From positions 1 through 46,810 of the forward strand of contig CAYMDP010000023.1 of the NCBI GenBank assembly GCA_964389375.1: DNA of 46,810 nt, written 5' to 3'. Origin of the DNA: CAYMDP01 sp964389375. Lineage in GTDB: Bacteria; Bdellovibrionota; Bdellovibrionia; Bdellovibrionales; UBA1609. Positions 32,891-41,302 of the stretch are shown piece by piece (positions within the stretch are counted from its first letter, which is position 1; each line of letters starts with the position of its first letter). The position numbers and the translations under genes are program-made. Below the pieces are notes generated by a model. The model did not search any database, was not told the origin of the DNA, and saw only the letters and a list, made by a program, of their open reading frames with translations.

Positions 32891-33337
32891 TTAGTTACGT
32901 GTACAGCTCCATGCGCCTTCGATTGGGTGCACTTGACCGTCGTTCATTACAACATTTCCTTTGTACTCAGAAGAAAGTCCAGTTCCGCTGATGAAGTAAT
33001 CAGTGTTTACAGTTAATTGACCGATTTTGTTTCCGCCATCAACAACATCACCTGCAACAAGGTTTACAAGTTTATCGCCGGCACAAGTGTAGCTCTCGTT
33101 AACCATGGGTACGCTTTCATCGCCAGTGACAACTTGGCGAGAAACGCCATCGGCACGAAGAACCGCTTGGCCACCGTTGATGTAATAAGTAGTTACGTTA
33201 TCTGCACCAAGCTCTTGGCTGATAACTAGAGCTTCGCCATCACAAATGAAGCTTCCGCTAAGATCAGGGCAGGCCATTGCAGCAGATGCAAACAATGCAG
33301 ACAAACCAAGTACAGAACCCTTTAAAAGACTTCTCAT
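32891..33337 (-). CDS. Small secreted protein with four to five cysteines
   Basis: 148 aa beginning with a signal peptide cleaved after SAAMA. The mature protein (about 127 aa) starts CPDLSGSFICDGE and ends EGAWSCTRN, with further Cys in ESYTCAG, suggesting disulfides. The pattern of short alternating strands suggests a small beta-barrel or sandwich. I know no function. A strong AAGGGGGA ribosome site precedes the ATG, and a candidate sigma-54 promoter lies 33-47 bp upstream. Confidence 0.75.
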   Translation of the reverse strand: MRSLLKGSVLGLSALFASAAMACPDLSGSFICDGEALVISQELGADNVTTYYINGGQAVLRADGVSRQVVTGDESVPMVNESYTCAGDKLVNLVAGDVVDGGNKIGQLTVNTDYFISGTGLSSEYKGNVVMNDGQVHPIEGAWSCTRN

Positions 33338-33369
33338 AAGATCCCCCTTTTGAGAAAAAATAATTGAGC

Positions 33370-33385
33370 GCAGACGCTATGCCTG
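33370..33385 (-). promoter_or_regulatory. Possible sigma-54 promoter of the small secreted protein gene
   Basis: The minus strand reads AGGCATAGCGTCTGCG, with GG (33383-33382) and GC (33371-33370) 10 nt apart. CTGC replaces TTGC. A sigma-70 alternative on the same strand is TTGACC, 17 nt, TAGCGT, so the polymerase type is undecided. Confidence 0.35.
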
Positions 33386-33534
33386 TTGAATTTTGGGGTC
33401 AACAAAACTGTTACGCCGAAGGCGCCGCGTTTTTTAAGAATGGATATGTTTTGGACAGGTGATCAAGGGCGCTTCATGTCAGTGTCTCAAAACGATAAAA
33501 AGACGTATTAAAATCAATAGGTTAAGATTGAAAG

Positions 33535-33550
33535 TGGCTACAATATTGCA
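33535..33550 (+). promoter_or_regulatory. Sigma-54-type promoter
   Basis: TGGCTACAATATTGCA has TGGC and TTGCA at the right spacing, with GG (33536-33537) and GC (33548-33549) 10 nt apart. Three of the less conserved positions deviate. The start of transcription would be near 33561, 26 nt before the ATG at 33587. Confidence 0.5.
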
Positions 33551-33586
33551 CCTCTAGTCTATTATATTAAGTGAGGGGACTAAAAG

Positions 33587-34276
33587 ATGCACAGCGGAAA
33601 GACAGGGCCGAACAGAAAACAAAAGAAAGAAGAGAAGTCATATCTTTGGCTGATCTTATTATCTTCTTCTTTTGTTCTGATCTTTTTTGTCTCATTAAAC
33701 TTCTCTTCATTAAGCCCCCAAAGTTCATCGACCGAGTTTAGCTCAGTCGCAGATCCAAGAGATCAACTGAATCAACAAATTAGTCTAAGCATGCAGGATA
33801 CACTTAAAAAGCAAGAGCTTAAGGCCCTTGCCGTCGAGTTAGAAAATCATGAAAGCATAAAGAAGCTGCCTCGCTTGGGCCTTCAGACAGATCCGTCCTC
33901 GGTCAAAAATTCGAACCGCTCCTATGGACTAGATCTTCGACAAGACCGCTCCACAGACGAAATTTTAGAAGATCTTCGTCCAAGTGGTGATTCGCGACAG
34001 CAGCAATATCGTCCGGAAGATCTAATTAATTCAGAGCTTGCCAACCGTGTATGGAAGAGTGAATACGACCGGGATCTTCAAGCGGCCTACATTCGACAGT
34101 TTGTTGAAAACGCACGCGAAGCGGGATTAGCCGTTCAACTGAATTCTGATCTTGAAGTGGTCTCGATCACTCGAATCGAGCAACAGGATATTTACCGAAT
34201 CCCTCAGGGAAATCGCAGACCTCCCTCTGGAGTCACACTTCCTTATCGACAGGGCCAGCCCTCAGGAACGAAGTAA
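33587..34276 (+). CDS. Bitopic membrane protein, function unknown
   Basis: 229 aa. A basic N-terminus (GPNRKQKKEEKS) precedes one hydrophobic helix at about 19-42, so the C-terminal 185 residues are probably periplasmic. That part is charged and Gln/Arg-rich with no cysteines and no recognised domain; a central helix ANRVWKSEYDRDLQAAYIRQ is conspicuous. The GAGGGGA ribosome site supports ATG 33587. Its last 15 bp overlap the convergent radC-like gene. A sigma-54-type promoter stands upstream. Confidence 0.65.
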   Translation: MHSGKTGPNRKQKKEEKSYLWLILLSSSFVLIFFVSLNFSSLSPQSSSTEFSSVADPRDQLNQQISLSMQDTLKKQELKALAVELENHESIKKLPRLGLQTDPSSVKNSNRSYGLDLRQDRSTDEILEDLRPSGDSRQQQYRPEDLINSELANRVWKSEYDRDLQAAYIRQFVENAREAGLAVQLNSDLEVVSITRIEQQDIYRIPQGNRRPPSGVTLPYRQGQPSGTK

Positions 34277-34675
34277 GCCCTGATCCGCAAAACTAAAATA
34301 GTCTCTTTTTGTTAAAATCAAATGATCCAAAACCGGGATTTGCATAATCTGTGAGGCTTTAAGAATCTGCCGAGTCATCGCGAGGTCCGCTTCAGAGGGC
34401 TTGGCATCTTGGCTAGGGTGATTGTGGGCTAGAATAATTGCCGCCGCGTTTTTTTCACAAGCGTAGCGAAAGATATCCCTGGGATGAGACATACAGCTGT
34501 CCACAGTCCCGCGAAAAATTTGTTTTATCCCCAAGACTTCTCGGCTTGAAGACAGGGCCATGACCCAGAGTTCTTCGACTTCAGAATCAAGATGGGTTTT
34601 TAAGGTGCGGGCGGCCCTCAGGCTGTCGATAATCAATGAAGCCTCCTTGTGCGCAAATTCATTTTGCAAACTCAT
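34262..34675 (-). CDS. radC: Short RadC-family JAB1/MPN domain protein
   Basis: 137 aa comprising only the C-terminal JAB/MPN domain of the RadC (DUF2466) family. The metal site HNHPSQDAKPSEAD and a downstream LDHLILTKRDYFSF are diagnostic, with a preceding Glu/Ser strand (LWVMALSSSREVLG). The usual N-terminal helix-hairpin-helix domain of RadC (total about 220 aa) is absent. No catalytic activity of RadC is firmly established; a role in DNA repair has been doubted. GGGGGGA precedes the start. Confidence 0.85.
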   Translation of the reverse strand: MSLQNEFAHKEASLIIDSLRAARTLKTHLDSEVEELWVMALSSSREVLGIKQIFRGTVDSCMSHPRDIFRYACEKNAAAIILAHNHPSQDAKPSEADLAMTRQILKASQIMQIPVLDHLILTKRDYFSFADQGLLRS

Positions 34676-34786
34676 TCATCCCCCCAGATCCGGACTAAGG
34701 GATGAGCGCGGTGAGTCTATTCCGAGATTCGGAAGCTGCGCCGCGCATCCGAGTCTTTTCAAAGCCTTTGCGCCACGTCCCCACTC

Positions 34787-34816
34787 TTGCCTATTCACAC
34801 AAATCCTCCGTACAAT
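34787..34816 (+). promoter_or_regulatory. Sigma-70-type promoter of lpoB
   Basis: TTGCCT (34787-34792), an 18-nt spacer and TACAAT (34811-34816), 31 nt before the lpoB-like start. Good -10, fair -35. Confidence 0.5.
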
Positions 34817-34846
34817 ATGAATCACGATTTAATCAGGGAGTAAGTT

Positions 34847-35449
34847 ATGAAATCCGTAAGTTCGCTATTAATAGTTTTATTGCTTGGAGCCAGTTTAGTT
34901 GCTTGTGGACCCAAGGCTTTTGTAAAAGGGGATTATGATTCGGATGTCGAGTCCAACAATCTTTTAAATGATCAGTGGTCCGAGACCGACATGCAAAACG
35001 CGGTTAAAGATCTTGTTGGAAGTGCAACTCAGCACCAAGCGATCTCTTCTGCGAAGCGACCTCCAATCGTCATGGTGACTCGGTTACAAAACAAAACCAA
35101 CGAGCATATCGATACACAAAGTATCACGGATATGATGCGGGTCGAGCTTTCTCGAAATGGCCGCGTTCAGTTCGTGGACAAAGAGGCTCGAGATGATATT
35201 AAGGACGAATATGACTACCAGGGTTCAGGAATGGTTTCGCGAGAAACTCAAAAGGGTGCTGGCGGCCAGATCGGAGCAGATTTTATTTTAAACGGCCGAC
35301 TCGATTCGATCGTTCAGCAAGCGGGAAAAGACAAAACGGTTTATTACAAACTGACCATGAATATGACGAATCTTAAAACCGGTATCATCGTTTGGTCCGA
35401 TTACAAACAGATGCGAAAGATTTTTAGAAAAAAGCGAGTGGGTCTGTAG
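34847..35449 (+). CDS. lpoB: LpoB-like activator of penicillin-binding protein
   Basis: An outer-membrane lipoprotein: signal peptide with lipobox SLVAC, Cys20. The body fits the LpoB family (PF13036 type): PPIVMVTRLQNKTNEHIDTQ, a helix with MMRVELSRNGRVQFVD, and GADFILNGRLDSI followed by YKLTMNMTNLKTG. In E. coli LpoB reaches through peptidoglycan to stimulate PBP1B; here it may act on the PBP encoded about 19 kb away or another class A PBP. The next gene (20-bp gap) is the COG3014-type lipoprotein often found beside lpoB. Confidence 0.85.
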   Translation: MKSVSSLLIVLLLGASLVACGPKAFVKGDYDSDVESNNLLNDQWSETDMQNAVKDLVGSATQHQAISSAKRPPIVMVTRLQNKTNEHIDTQSITDMMRVELSRNGRVQFVDKEARDDIKDEYDYQGSGMVSRETQKGAGGQIGADFILNGRLDSIVQQAGKDKTVYYKLTMNMTNLKTGIIVWSDYKQMRKIFRKKRVGL

Positions 35450-35469
35450 TTCCCTCGCTTTATATTTGA

Positions 35470-36708
35470 ATGAAAAAAAATTTCCGCCCCCTTTTTGCGC
35501 TTGTTTTTGTAGGCCTATTTTTGGGGGGCTGCGCCAGCTATCAGCATAAAATTCAAGAGGCCCGCTCAGCTTTAAAGGCGGGCCGTCCCATGGATGCCGC
35601 GAATGCCCTTAAAGAAAAAGCACTGACCGAGGGAAACGACCAGGTCGTTTTTTTATTTGAATACGGTACGGCTCTGCAAGTGGCCAAAGATTACGCCGAA
35701 AGCACGAAGGCTTTTTTATTAGCCGAAAAACTGACCGAAATTAAGGACTATCATTCGCTCTCTCGCATCGGAAGCTCGCTCGTGTTGAACGAGGCCATGA
35801 TGCAATACAAAGGTGAAGACTACGAAAAAGTTTTGCTCAACGTTTTTTTGGCCATTAATTTTTTGATGGAAAAAAATTTCGAAGGCGCCCTAGTCGAAAC
35901 AAAAAAAGTTAATCAAAAGCTCTACAATTATAAATTTGAAGCCAAAAGAGATTACGAGCAAAACCCCTTCGCTTTTTATTTAGCCGCATTAATTTGGGAG
36001 TCCGATCGAAATTGGGATAGTGCCTACATTGATTTCAAGAAAGCTTACGAGCTTGCTCCTGAAGTCCCATATTTAAAAGAAGATCTGATTCGAGCAGCCC
36101 GGCGTGCGCAAAGAACCGAAGATCTTAATAAGTGGAAAAGTCAGTTTAAGGGAGTTAAAGAAAGGCCCGAGTCTAAGGATAAAGCCTACGGCGAGCTAGT
36201 ATTAGTTTATAAGCAAGGTTGGGGTCCAATTAAACTTCCGCATCCAGAATGGCCCCGAGTCCCTAAACTTTTCCCAGTATTCTCCGAAACTCAACAGGCC
36301 AAGTTAAGTGTTGTAAATGGCCCCGAAGAGCTCAGCCAAAAGATCTTTAGTATCCAAGATGTTGCAATTAAAAATTTGGATGATGCCTATGCGGGATTAA
36401 TTGCAAAACGAGTTGCCGGGATTGCCACTAAGGCCGTTGTTTCAGATCAAATCCGTCAAAAAAATCAGCTGCTCGGAGATTTGGCAGAGATTGGCTTGAA
36501 CATCGCAGATCAGGCTGATCTGCGCCAATGGATTATGCTTCCTGAAAGTTTGCACATCGCAAAGGTCTATCTGAAGGCCGGGACCCATAAAGTTTTAATT
36601 ACCGGATTAAACTCTGCCGGACAGTCAACTGGCGAGACCACTGAAGAATTAGAAGTTGAGATTCGTGGTGGTCAAAAGACTTTTCTAAGCTGGCGTTCTT
36701 TGCGATAA
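35470..36708 (+). CDS. COG3014-like TPR lipoprotein
   Basis: 412 aa. The signal peptide ends LGGC with Cys21. Helical, TPR-like repeats run to about residue 230 (FEYGTALQVAKDYAESTKAF, FYLAALIWESDRNWDSAYID). The C-terminal half has GELVLVYKQGWGPIKLP, typical of the uncharacterised COG3014 family that neighbours LpoB, and a beta-rich end. It is probably an outer-membrane partner in the LpoB cluster; its mechanism is unknown. No ribosome site is evident, so translation may be coupled to lpoB. Confidence 0.7.
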   Translation: MKKNFRPLFALVFVGLFLGGCASYQHKIQEARSALKAGRPMDAANALKEKALTEGNDQVVFLFEYGTALQVAKDYAESTKAFLLAEKLTEIKDYHSLSRIGSSLVLNEAMMQYKGEDYEKVLLNVFLAINFLMEKNFEGALVETKKVNQKLYNYKFEAKRDYEQNPFAFYLAALIWESDRNWDSAYIDFKKAYELAPEVPYLKEDLIRAARRAQRTEDLNKWKSQFKGVKERPESKDKAYGELVLVYKQGWGPIKLPHPEWPRVPKLFPVFSETQQAKLSVVNGPEELSQKIFSIQDVAIKNLDDAYAGLIAKRVAGIATKAVVSDQIRQKNQLLGDLAEIGLNIADQADLRQWIMLPESLHIAKVYLKAGTHKVLITGLNSAGQSTGETTEELEVEIRGGQKTFLSWRSLR

Positions 36709-36743
36709 AACTGAGCAGAAAAACTCTGAAGCCGCGAAAATAA

Positions 36744-36770
36744 AAAAGGGAGCTCTAGGCTCCCTTTTTA
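36744..36770. terminator. Bidirectional rho-independent terminator
   Basis: AAAAAGGGAGC and GCTCCCTTTTT pair perfectly over 11 bp around the loop TCTAG. The A- and T-runs on both sides allow use by both convergent genes, the COG3014-like gene and the PhaR-like gene. Confidence 0.9.
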
Positions 36771-36796
36771 AATCTCAACTCAAATGCTTTTCAGCT

Positions 36797-37336
36797 TTAG
36801 TTGTTAAGGCTTTTGTTTGAATTTGGAAGGTCAGGAAGTTCGTTTGCGTAGTCCGCCATCCCTGTTGAAGATGAGCTTACGGCCGCGTTTGCAGCAGTCG
36901 CGACTCGCTCTTCAAGGCTCTGCTTCACATCTTCATGAGAAGCACGCACCGTGTCCATGCGGTCAGCAATCATCTCGCGAGCAGCCGCCGCTTGTTTCTC
37001 AGCATAATCCTGAGGAAATGCGCCAAGCTTTGCAAGGTAAGCTGAAATGCTTCCGTTTCCGTTTTGAATGATCTCTTTTAATGTAAAAAGAGGGGCATAC
37101 TGAGAAGCCTTCTTTTCACTTTCAAAAATAATCTGCGTCAATGTTGCCGCGGTGATGTCATTTTTAGATTTGTTATCGATCACCATGACGTCTTCGCTAT
37201 TGCGAATCATTTTGGCAATATCGTCCAAAGTGACATAGCAACTTTGCTGAGTGTCGTAGAGCTTACGATTCTGATATCTTTTAATAATCTTTACTCGTGC
37301 GTTCGACTTGTTAGTCATTACTGTATCTTGGTTCAC
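36797..37336 (-). CDS. PhaR-type polyhydroxyalkanoate accumulation regulator
   Basis: 179 aa. The N-terminal 75 residues match the PHB/PHA-accumulation DNA-binding domain: IIKRYQNRKLYDTQQSCYVTL and then DNKSKNDITAATLTQIIFES. The C-terminal part is helical and Ala/Glu-rich. In PHA producers PhaR represses phasin genes and senses polymer granules; no pha genes are in this window, so the target is open. The start is GTG 37336, with GGGAGG at a good distance; an in-frame ATG at 37318 lacks one. The long upstream gap contains a stable hairpin. Confidence 0.85.
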   Translation of the reverse strand: MNQDTVMTNKSNARVKIIKRYQNRKLYDTQQSCYVTLDDIAKMIRNSEDVMVIDNKSKNDITAATLTQIIFESEKKASQYAPLFTLKEIIQNGNGSISAYLAKLGAFPQDYAEKQAAAAREMIADRMDTVRASHEDVKQSLEERVATAANAAVSSSSTGMADYANELPDLPNSNKSLNN

Positions 37337-37641
37337 CAGCGTGCCTCCCTCTGGAAGTTTCTGCTTAAAATTGAATCACAGCTCCATGCCGCATCGGGTG
37401 CATTGTGCAGCGTCAGCACCCGATATCCCCGAACTTAACAATCAAGACTGACCGTATCATTCGGCGCAGAACATATGCTTGGCCGCCACAGCTTGTCAAG
37501 GGGGCCCCAAGCGCTTTCCCAATAATTTCAAGGGCTAAAGACGCTCTGCGATAGGTGTCTGTTTGTCTCGACTAGCGCTTGGTGTCAAGGGGTTAAAGAT
37601 CACTCTGAATTTAAGACTAAAGCCCCGTCTAGAATCCACCG
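37337..37641. other. 305-bp divergent intergenic region with inverted repeats
   Basis: No gene is visible between the PhaR-like gene and the pseudopilin-like gene. It contains a 9-bp hairpin ATCGGGTGC (37393-37401) / GCACCCGAT (37416-37424) with a 14-nt loop, which would lie in the PhaR-like mRNA leader. A separated inverted pair, CCAAGCGCT (37507-37515) and AGCGCTTGG (37574-37582), also lies here. These may be regulator-binding or RNA-folding sites. I found no convincing promoter hexamers. Confidence 0.35.
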
Positions 37642-38133
37642 ATGAGGGGACTGGAAAAGCCTAAATTCGAACTAAAGAGTTTTATGAATTCGCCCCACTT
37701 CCAAAGCTTTAAGTCCTCAGATTTAGTCGGCTTGTTGCTGCTTTCGGCGCTCTGCGTTTTAATCGTTGCGGGCATCGTCTCGCAAGCTCTCGAGAGTCAA
37801 AAAAAGATCGAGGCCTATAAGGGAGCTGAAAAGATTTCATTGCAGCTTATGGCGGGTGAGTTGAGTGAATTGGACCTTCAGTCCGCGGGGGCTAACGCGA
37901 AGCGCAGCCCGGCTTCTGAGAAAACAAACCTAGGTCTAGACCCCTGGGGTTACGCCTATCAGTACAAGATCTTCCACTCTCCTCAGGCGAGTTTTTTAGT
38001 GGTTTGGTCAACGGGACCAAATGGCTCAGGTAATACGGATCTTGCCTCTTTTCACGTCGATGAGAAGGGGTTGATGCGCGCTGCGGAGTTCGGTGGCGAT
38101 GACGTTGGCTACATTCAGCAGATCCGCAGGTAA
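37642..38133 (+). CDS. GspG/pseudopilin-like membrane-anchored protein
   Basis: 163 aa with one hydrophobic helix at about 29-52 (LVGLLLLSALCVLIVAGIVS). The C-terminal half resembles the T2SS GspG globular domain: LDPWGYAYQYK and VVWSTGPNGSGNTD. A normal prepilin peptidase site (G-F-T-L-x-E) is missing, so it is not an ordinary major pseudopilin. No other T2SS genes are present. The start is uncertain (37642 or ATG 37684). It precedes the TPR lipoprotein by 133 bp. Confidence 0.55.
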   Translation: MRGLEKPKFELKSFMNSPHFQSFKSSDLVGLLLLSALCVLIVAGIVSQALESQKKIEAYKGAEKISLQLMAGELSELDLQSAGANAKRSPASEKTNLGLDPWGYAYQYKIFHSPQASFLVVWSTGPNGSGNTDLASFHVDEKGLMRAAEFGGDDVGYIQQIRR

Positions 38134-38266
38134 AGCAGCGACCTGCTGACCTTCGACCAGATCTGACTCTCGATGCCTCATTTTTAGACTTTTGTTTTTA
38201 AGCCCAACAGCGGAATCGCCGATGAGTGAATACAGCGAACAAGGCTGTGCTTGTGGGGAAGAGGGC

Positions 38267-40111
38267 ATGAAGTTAAATCAATCAGGCATACTCGTTTTAC
38301 TCGTTTGGGGACTTACGGGATGTGCTTCCTGGCTTCCAAAATCAGAATCCCATCTTAGAGATTCCGCGCTTAGTAATTTAAATCCCGCTCCAGAAAGTAT
38401 GAGGATCCCTGCGATGGCAGAGGGTCATGAACAAATTGATCCCGTTTATTTGCGCTCTCAGGCTGACTACTATTTTACCATGGGTGAGGCCTATGCTTTA
38501 GAGGGTAAAACTCAACCGGCGATCGATGCCTTTAAACTAACCCTTGTTTATGATCCCGATGCCGTTTTGGTGCGTCTGCGATTAGCCTCTGAGTACGTTC
38601 GTCTTGGACTTTTCAGCGAGGCCGTTGAAGAGGCCGAGGCCGCCACTCAAAAAGATCCCAAAAATCTTGAGGCACGAATGCTTTTGGGTGGTCTGTATTC
38701 AGCCCTTAAGATGTATGAGCCCGCGATGGAGCAATATCGAGTTGTTGCAAAAATCTCTCCTCAGCATGTAGATGCAGGAATTTTTATCGGTGCTTTATTG
38801 GCAGAACAAAAAAATTACGAGGAATCCATTCAGCACTTCGAGAGCTATTTTAAGTCTCTCCCTGCTGAGGAGCGAGCCAAGGCTCAGTATTACATCGGTC
38901 GCATTCAAGCCGAGCGCGGGGAAGCAAAATTCGCGAAGTCCGCAGAGCGAGCCTTCGTCAGAGCACTTTCTCTAAAGCCCGATTTTACTGAGGCAGTGAT
39001 AACTTATTCTGTTTTCTTAAAGGATTCGGACCGAAGTAAAGAGGCGATTCAGCTTTTAGAATCTTACCAAAGAAAGTCCGGACCGGACCGAGAAGTTTCA
39101 AAACTATTGAGTCGTTATTTCTTAGAAAAAGAAGACTTCCCAAAGGCTTTTGAGCAATTAGAAATTCTTGAGAGTTTCGAGCGAGACAATCTAAACGTAA
39201 AAGTTCAGTTGGCCTTAATTTTGATCGAACAAGAGCGTTTTAAAGAAGCGGCAGTTCGCTTAGAAGATATCTTAAATGTGGCACCAGAGTTGGATAAGAT
39301 TCGTTACTACCTAGGCGCGGTCTACGAGCAAATGGAAAGCTACACTTTGGCGACTCAGCACTTCGCGGCCGTCCCTCCAGAGAGTAGCTACTATGCGGAC
39401 GCCGTGATCCAGTCGGCCTATATTTTTAAACAAGCGGGCAAGCATCGCTCGGCCTTGGACTTAATTAAAAATGCAATCAGTCAACGGGACGATGTTCCTC
39501 AGCTTTACGCTTTCTACGCTTCGCTTTTGGATGACCTAAAGGACTTTCAAACCGGCGTGAAAATGCTTTCTCAGGCGGTCGAGAAATTTCCGACTCATAC
39601 TCAGCTTCGATTCTTTTATGGATCCATGCAAGATCGTGTTGGGAACTCTAAAGAGAGCATCGCGCAAATGAAAAAAGTCCTTGAGATTGATGAAGACCAT
39701 GTTCAGGCGATGAATTACTTGGCCTACACCTACGCAGAGCTGAACGAAAACTTGGATATCGCAGAGGCCTTGGCCCGCAAAGCCATTAAGCTTCAACCAG
39801 AAGACGGCTACATCCTGGACACCATGGGATGGATTTTATTTAAACAGGGTCAAAATGTTGAAGCGATCAAATATCTAGAGGCCGCGCATAGATTAAAAAG
39901 CGATGAGGCCGTCATAGCGGAACATCTGGGTGATGCGTATTACCGTCATCAAATGACGGATAAGGCATTAGAGATGTACAAAAAAGCTCTTGAAAAAGAA
40001 GAAGACAAGTCGAAGTCCGAAAAGATTCAACAAAAGATCGTGTCCATCGACAAGCAAAGAGGAAGCCCTTCTCCGGCCTCTCGGCTTCCAGCTTCAACCG
40101 CAGGACCATAG
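38267..40111 (+). CDS. Large TPR-repeat outer-membrane lipoprotein
   Basis: The frame is open from 38192, but the ATG at 38267 begins a lipoprotein signal (MKLNQSGILVLLVWGLTGC, Cys19) with GGGGA upstream. The 614-aa product is almost entirely tetratricopeptide repeats, about a dozen, with typical A/G-Y-A positions (for example AYALEGKTQPAIDAFKLTLV and LAYTYAELNENLDIAEALA). TPRs form a protein-binding superhelix, here facing the periplasm. In many Gram-negative genomes a TPR protein precedes lolB, as here. Confidence 0.85.
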   Translation: MKLNQSGILVLLVWGLTGCASWLPKSESHLRDSALSNLNPAPESMRIPAMAEGHEQIDPVYLRSQADYYFTMGEAYALEGKTQPAIDAFKLTLVYDPDAVLVRLRLASEYVRLGLFSEAVEEAEAATQKDPKNLEARMLLGGLYSALKMYEPAMEQYRVVAKISPQHVDAGIFIGALLAEQKNYEESIQHFESYFKSLPAEERAKAQYYIGRIQAERGEAKFAKSAERAFVRALSLKPDFTEAVITYSVFLKDSDRSKEAIQLLESYQRKSGPDREVSKLLSRYFLEKEDFPKAFEQLEILESFERDNLNVKVQLALILIEQERFKEAAVRLEDILNVAPELDKIRYYLGAVYEQMESYTLATQHFAAVPPESSYYADAVIQSAYIFKQAGKHRSALDLIKNAISQRDDVPQLYAFYASLLDDLKDFQTGVKMLSQAVEKFPTHTQLRFFYGSMQDRVGNSKESIAQMKKVLEIDEDHVQAMNYLAYTYAELNENLDIAEALARKAIKLQPEDGYILDTMGWILFKQGQNVEAIKYLEAAHRLKSDEAVIAEHLGDAYYRHQMTDKALEMYKKALEKEEDKSKSEKIQQKIVSIDKQRGSPSPASRLPASTAGP

Positions 40112-40422
40112 GGGTCTTGCCTGGAATTGGGTCTTTGAATTAGGGCACTTTCCTTAGAAATTAATAGATCCACTTATTAAAAATTATCGATTTCACTTAA
40201 GCATCGAGTTCCGTCGAAAGTCCGGCTTCGTCTTAAGCCAAGCTCCGTCTATCATTGAGCTCCGCTTTGCATCAAGCCTTTGGCCGATGAGCTAATTTCG
40301 CAGAAGATTTTTAGAAAGCCTTGGATAAAAGCCGGCTTCTTGGCCTGGGCTTTTGATTTTAAGGCGAGATTGTGTTTTAACCAATGAATAAGTTTTTATA
40401 TTGGATCGACAGGAGCTCAGTT
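40112..40422. other. 311-bp gap before the LolB-like gene
   Basis: No gene seen. It has AT-rich sequence at 40160-40200, then loosely repeated CCGTC/CCGGC-containing stretches, and AAGCCGGCTT (40332-40341), which may be part of a weak terminator-like fold ending in GGGCTTTTGATTTT. An in-frame extension of the next gene to 40384 is possible but unlikely. Confidence 0.3.
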
Positions 40423-41046
40423 ATGAAGATTTTTTTAAGCTTGGTTTTGCTTTCATTCGGCCTACTTTTGACCGGCTGTCAAACTGGCCCCAAACGTTTT
40501 TCGGATGAAACAGAAGGGCAGTGGCAAGCCAAAGTCTTGGTCCGAGATGCTAAAGTTGGTCGCTCTCAGATTGTGAACATGAATGTTCAGGCAGTAAATC
40601 AATCTCGTCTAAGAATGGATATTACGGCGGCTTTGGGCCATCACGTTGCCAGTCTTGTGTTGCGAAAAGATCAAGTGGAGTATTTGCTGACAAGTGAAAA
40701 GAAATTCTATTCTGGTCGATCCAATGAAAATGCACTGCGCCCGATCTTGGCCTTACCTTTAAACCCGCAGCTTCTTTACAATGTATTGTTCGATCTTCCC
40801 ATCGAGGAAAAGGGCTGGACCTGCACTAAGGACCAGAAGGACTTCATTGCAGACTGTAAGAATCTTTCTTCTGGCTTAGAGATAAAGTGGAGCGAAAGAA
40901 AGGGTCGAAGAAAGACCGTTCACATCACTCACCAGTTGGGAGCAATTCAGATGAACTTTATGGCTTACAAGCCTAAGGTCGAGGGTGCAGACTCTCAATT
41001 CGATTTGGTCAGTCCCCAAGGATTTCAGCAGCAGAAGATTAGATAA
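40423..41046 (+). CDS. LolB/LolA-like outer-membrane lipoprotein
   Basis: The frame opens at 40384, but ATG 40423 has AGGAGC 8 nt before it and starts a lipoprotein signal (MKIFLSLVLLSFGLLLTGC, Cys19). The 207-aa product has a string of beta strands (EGQWQAKVLVRD, QSRLRMDITAAL, ASLVLRKDQVEYLL) as in LolB, the receptor that inserts lipoproteins into the outer membrane. Position after a large TPR lipoprotein matches the TPR-lolB arrangement of many Proteobacteria. Two Cys (WTCTKD and ADCKN) may pair. A DUF4292-type relative is the alternative. Confidence 0.6.
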   Translation: MKIFLSLVLLSFGLLLTGCQTGPKRFSDETEGQWQAKVLVRDAKVGRSQIVNMNVQAVNQSRLRMDITAALGHHVASLVLRKDQVEYLLTSEKKFYSGRSNENALRPILALPLNPQLLYNVLFDLPIEEKGWTCTKDQKDFIADCKNLSSGLEIKWSERKGRRKTVHITHQLGAIQMNFMAYKPKVEGADSQFDLVSPQGFQQQKIR

Positions 41047-41258
41047 AATTAGAATCACTTATAGTTGTTATTATTTCCCTGAGGTCCCAGTTGTATCGAA
41101 TTGTCCTAAGTTTTAGAAACTCTCGCTGAAATTGAATCAGATGCTATTTCAGGTCTTGTCTCAAATCGGTTAATTCTATTTTGTCTTTTTCTTAGACAAT
41201 AATTTTGTGAGGCCATTGCTGAATGGCTTATCTTTGGGCATAATTTTATTAGGGCGTA

Positions 41259-41278
41259 AGACTGGTTTTTCTCAGTCT
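41259..41278 (+). promoter_or_regulatory. Leader hairpin upstream of prkA
   Basis: AGACTG (41259-41264) pairs with CAGTCT (41273-41278) around an 8-nt T-rich loop, ending 13 nt before AAAGGGGGA, the prkA ribosome site. A similar small inverted repeat, TTGTCT/AGACAA, lies further up near 41180-41200. It may tune translation. Confidence 0.25.
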
Positions 41279-41302
41279 GAAACATCTGTCAAAGGGGGAC
41301 AT

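Noticed and set aside
40310..40370. Possible terminator before the LolB-like gene
   Set aside because: AAGCCGGCTT and GGGCTTTTGATTTT do not form one continuous strong stem; kept only as a remark in the gap entry.
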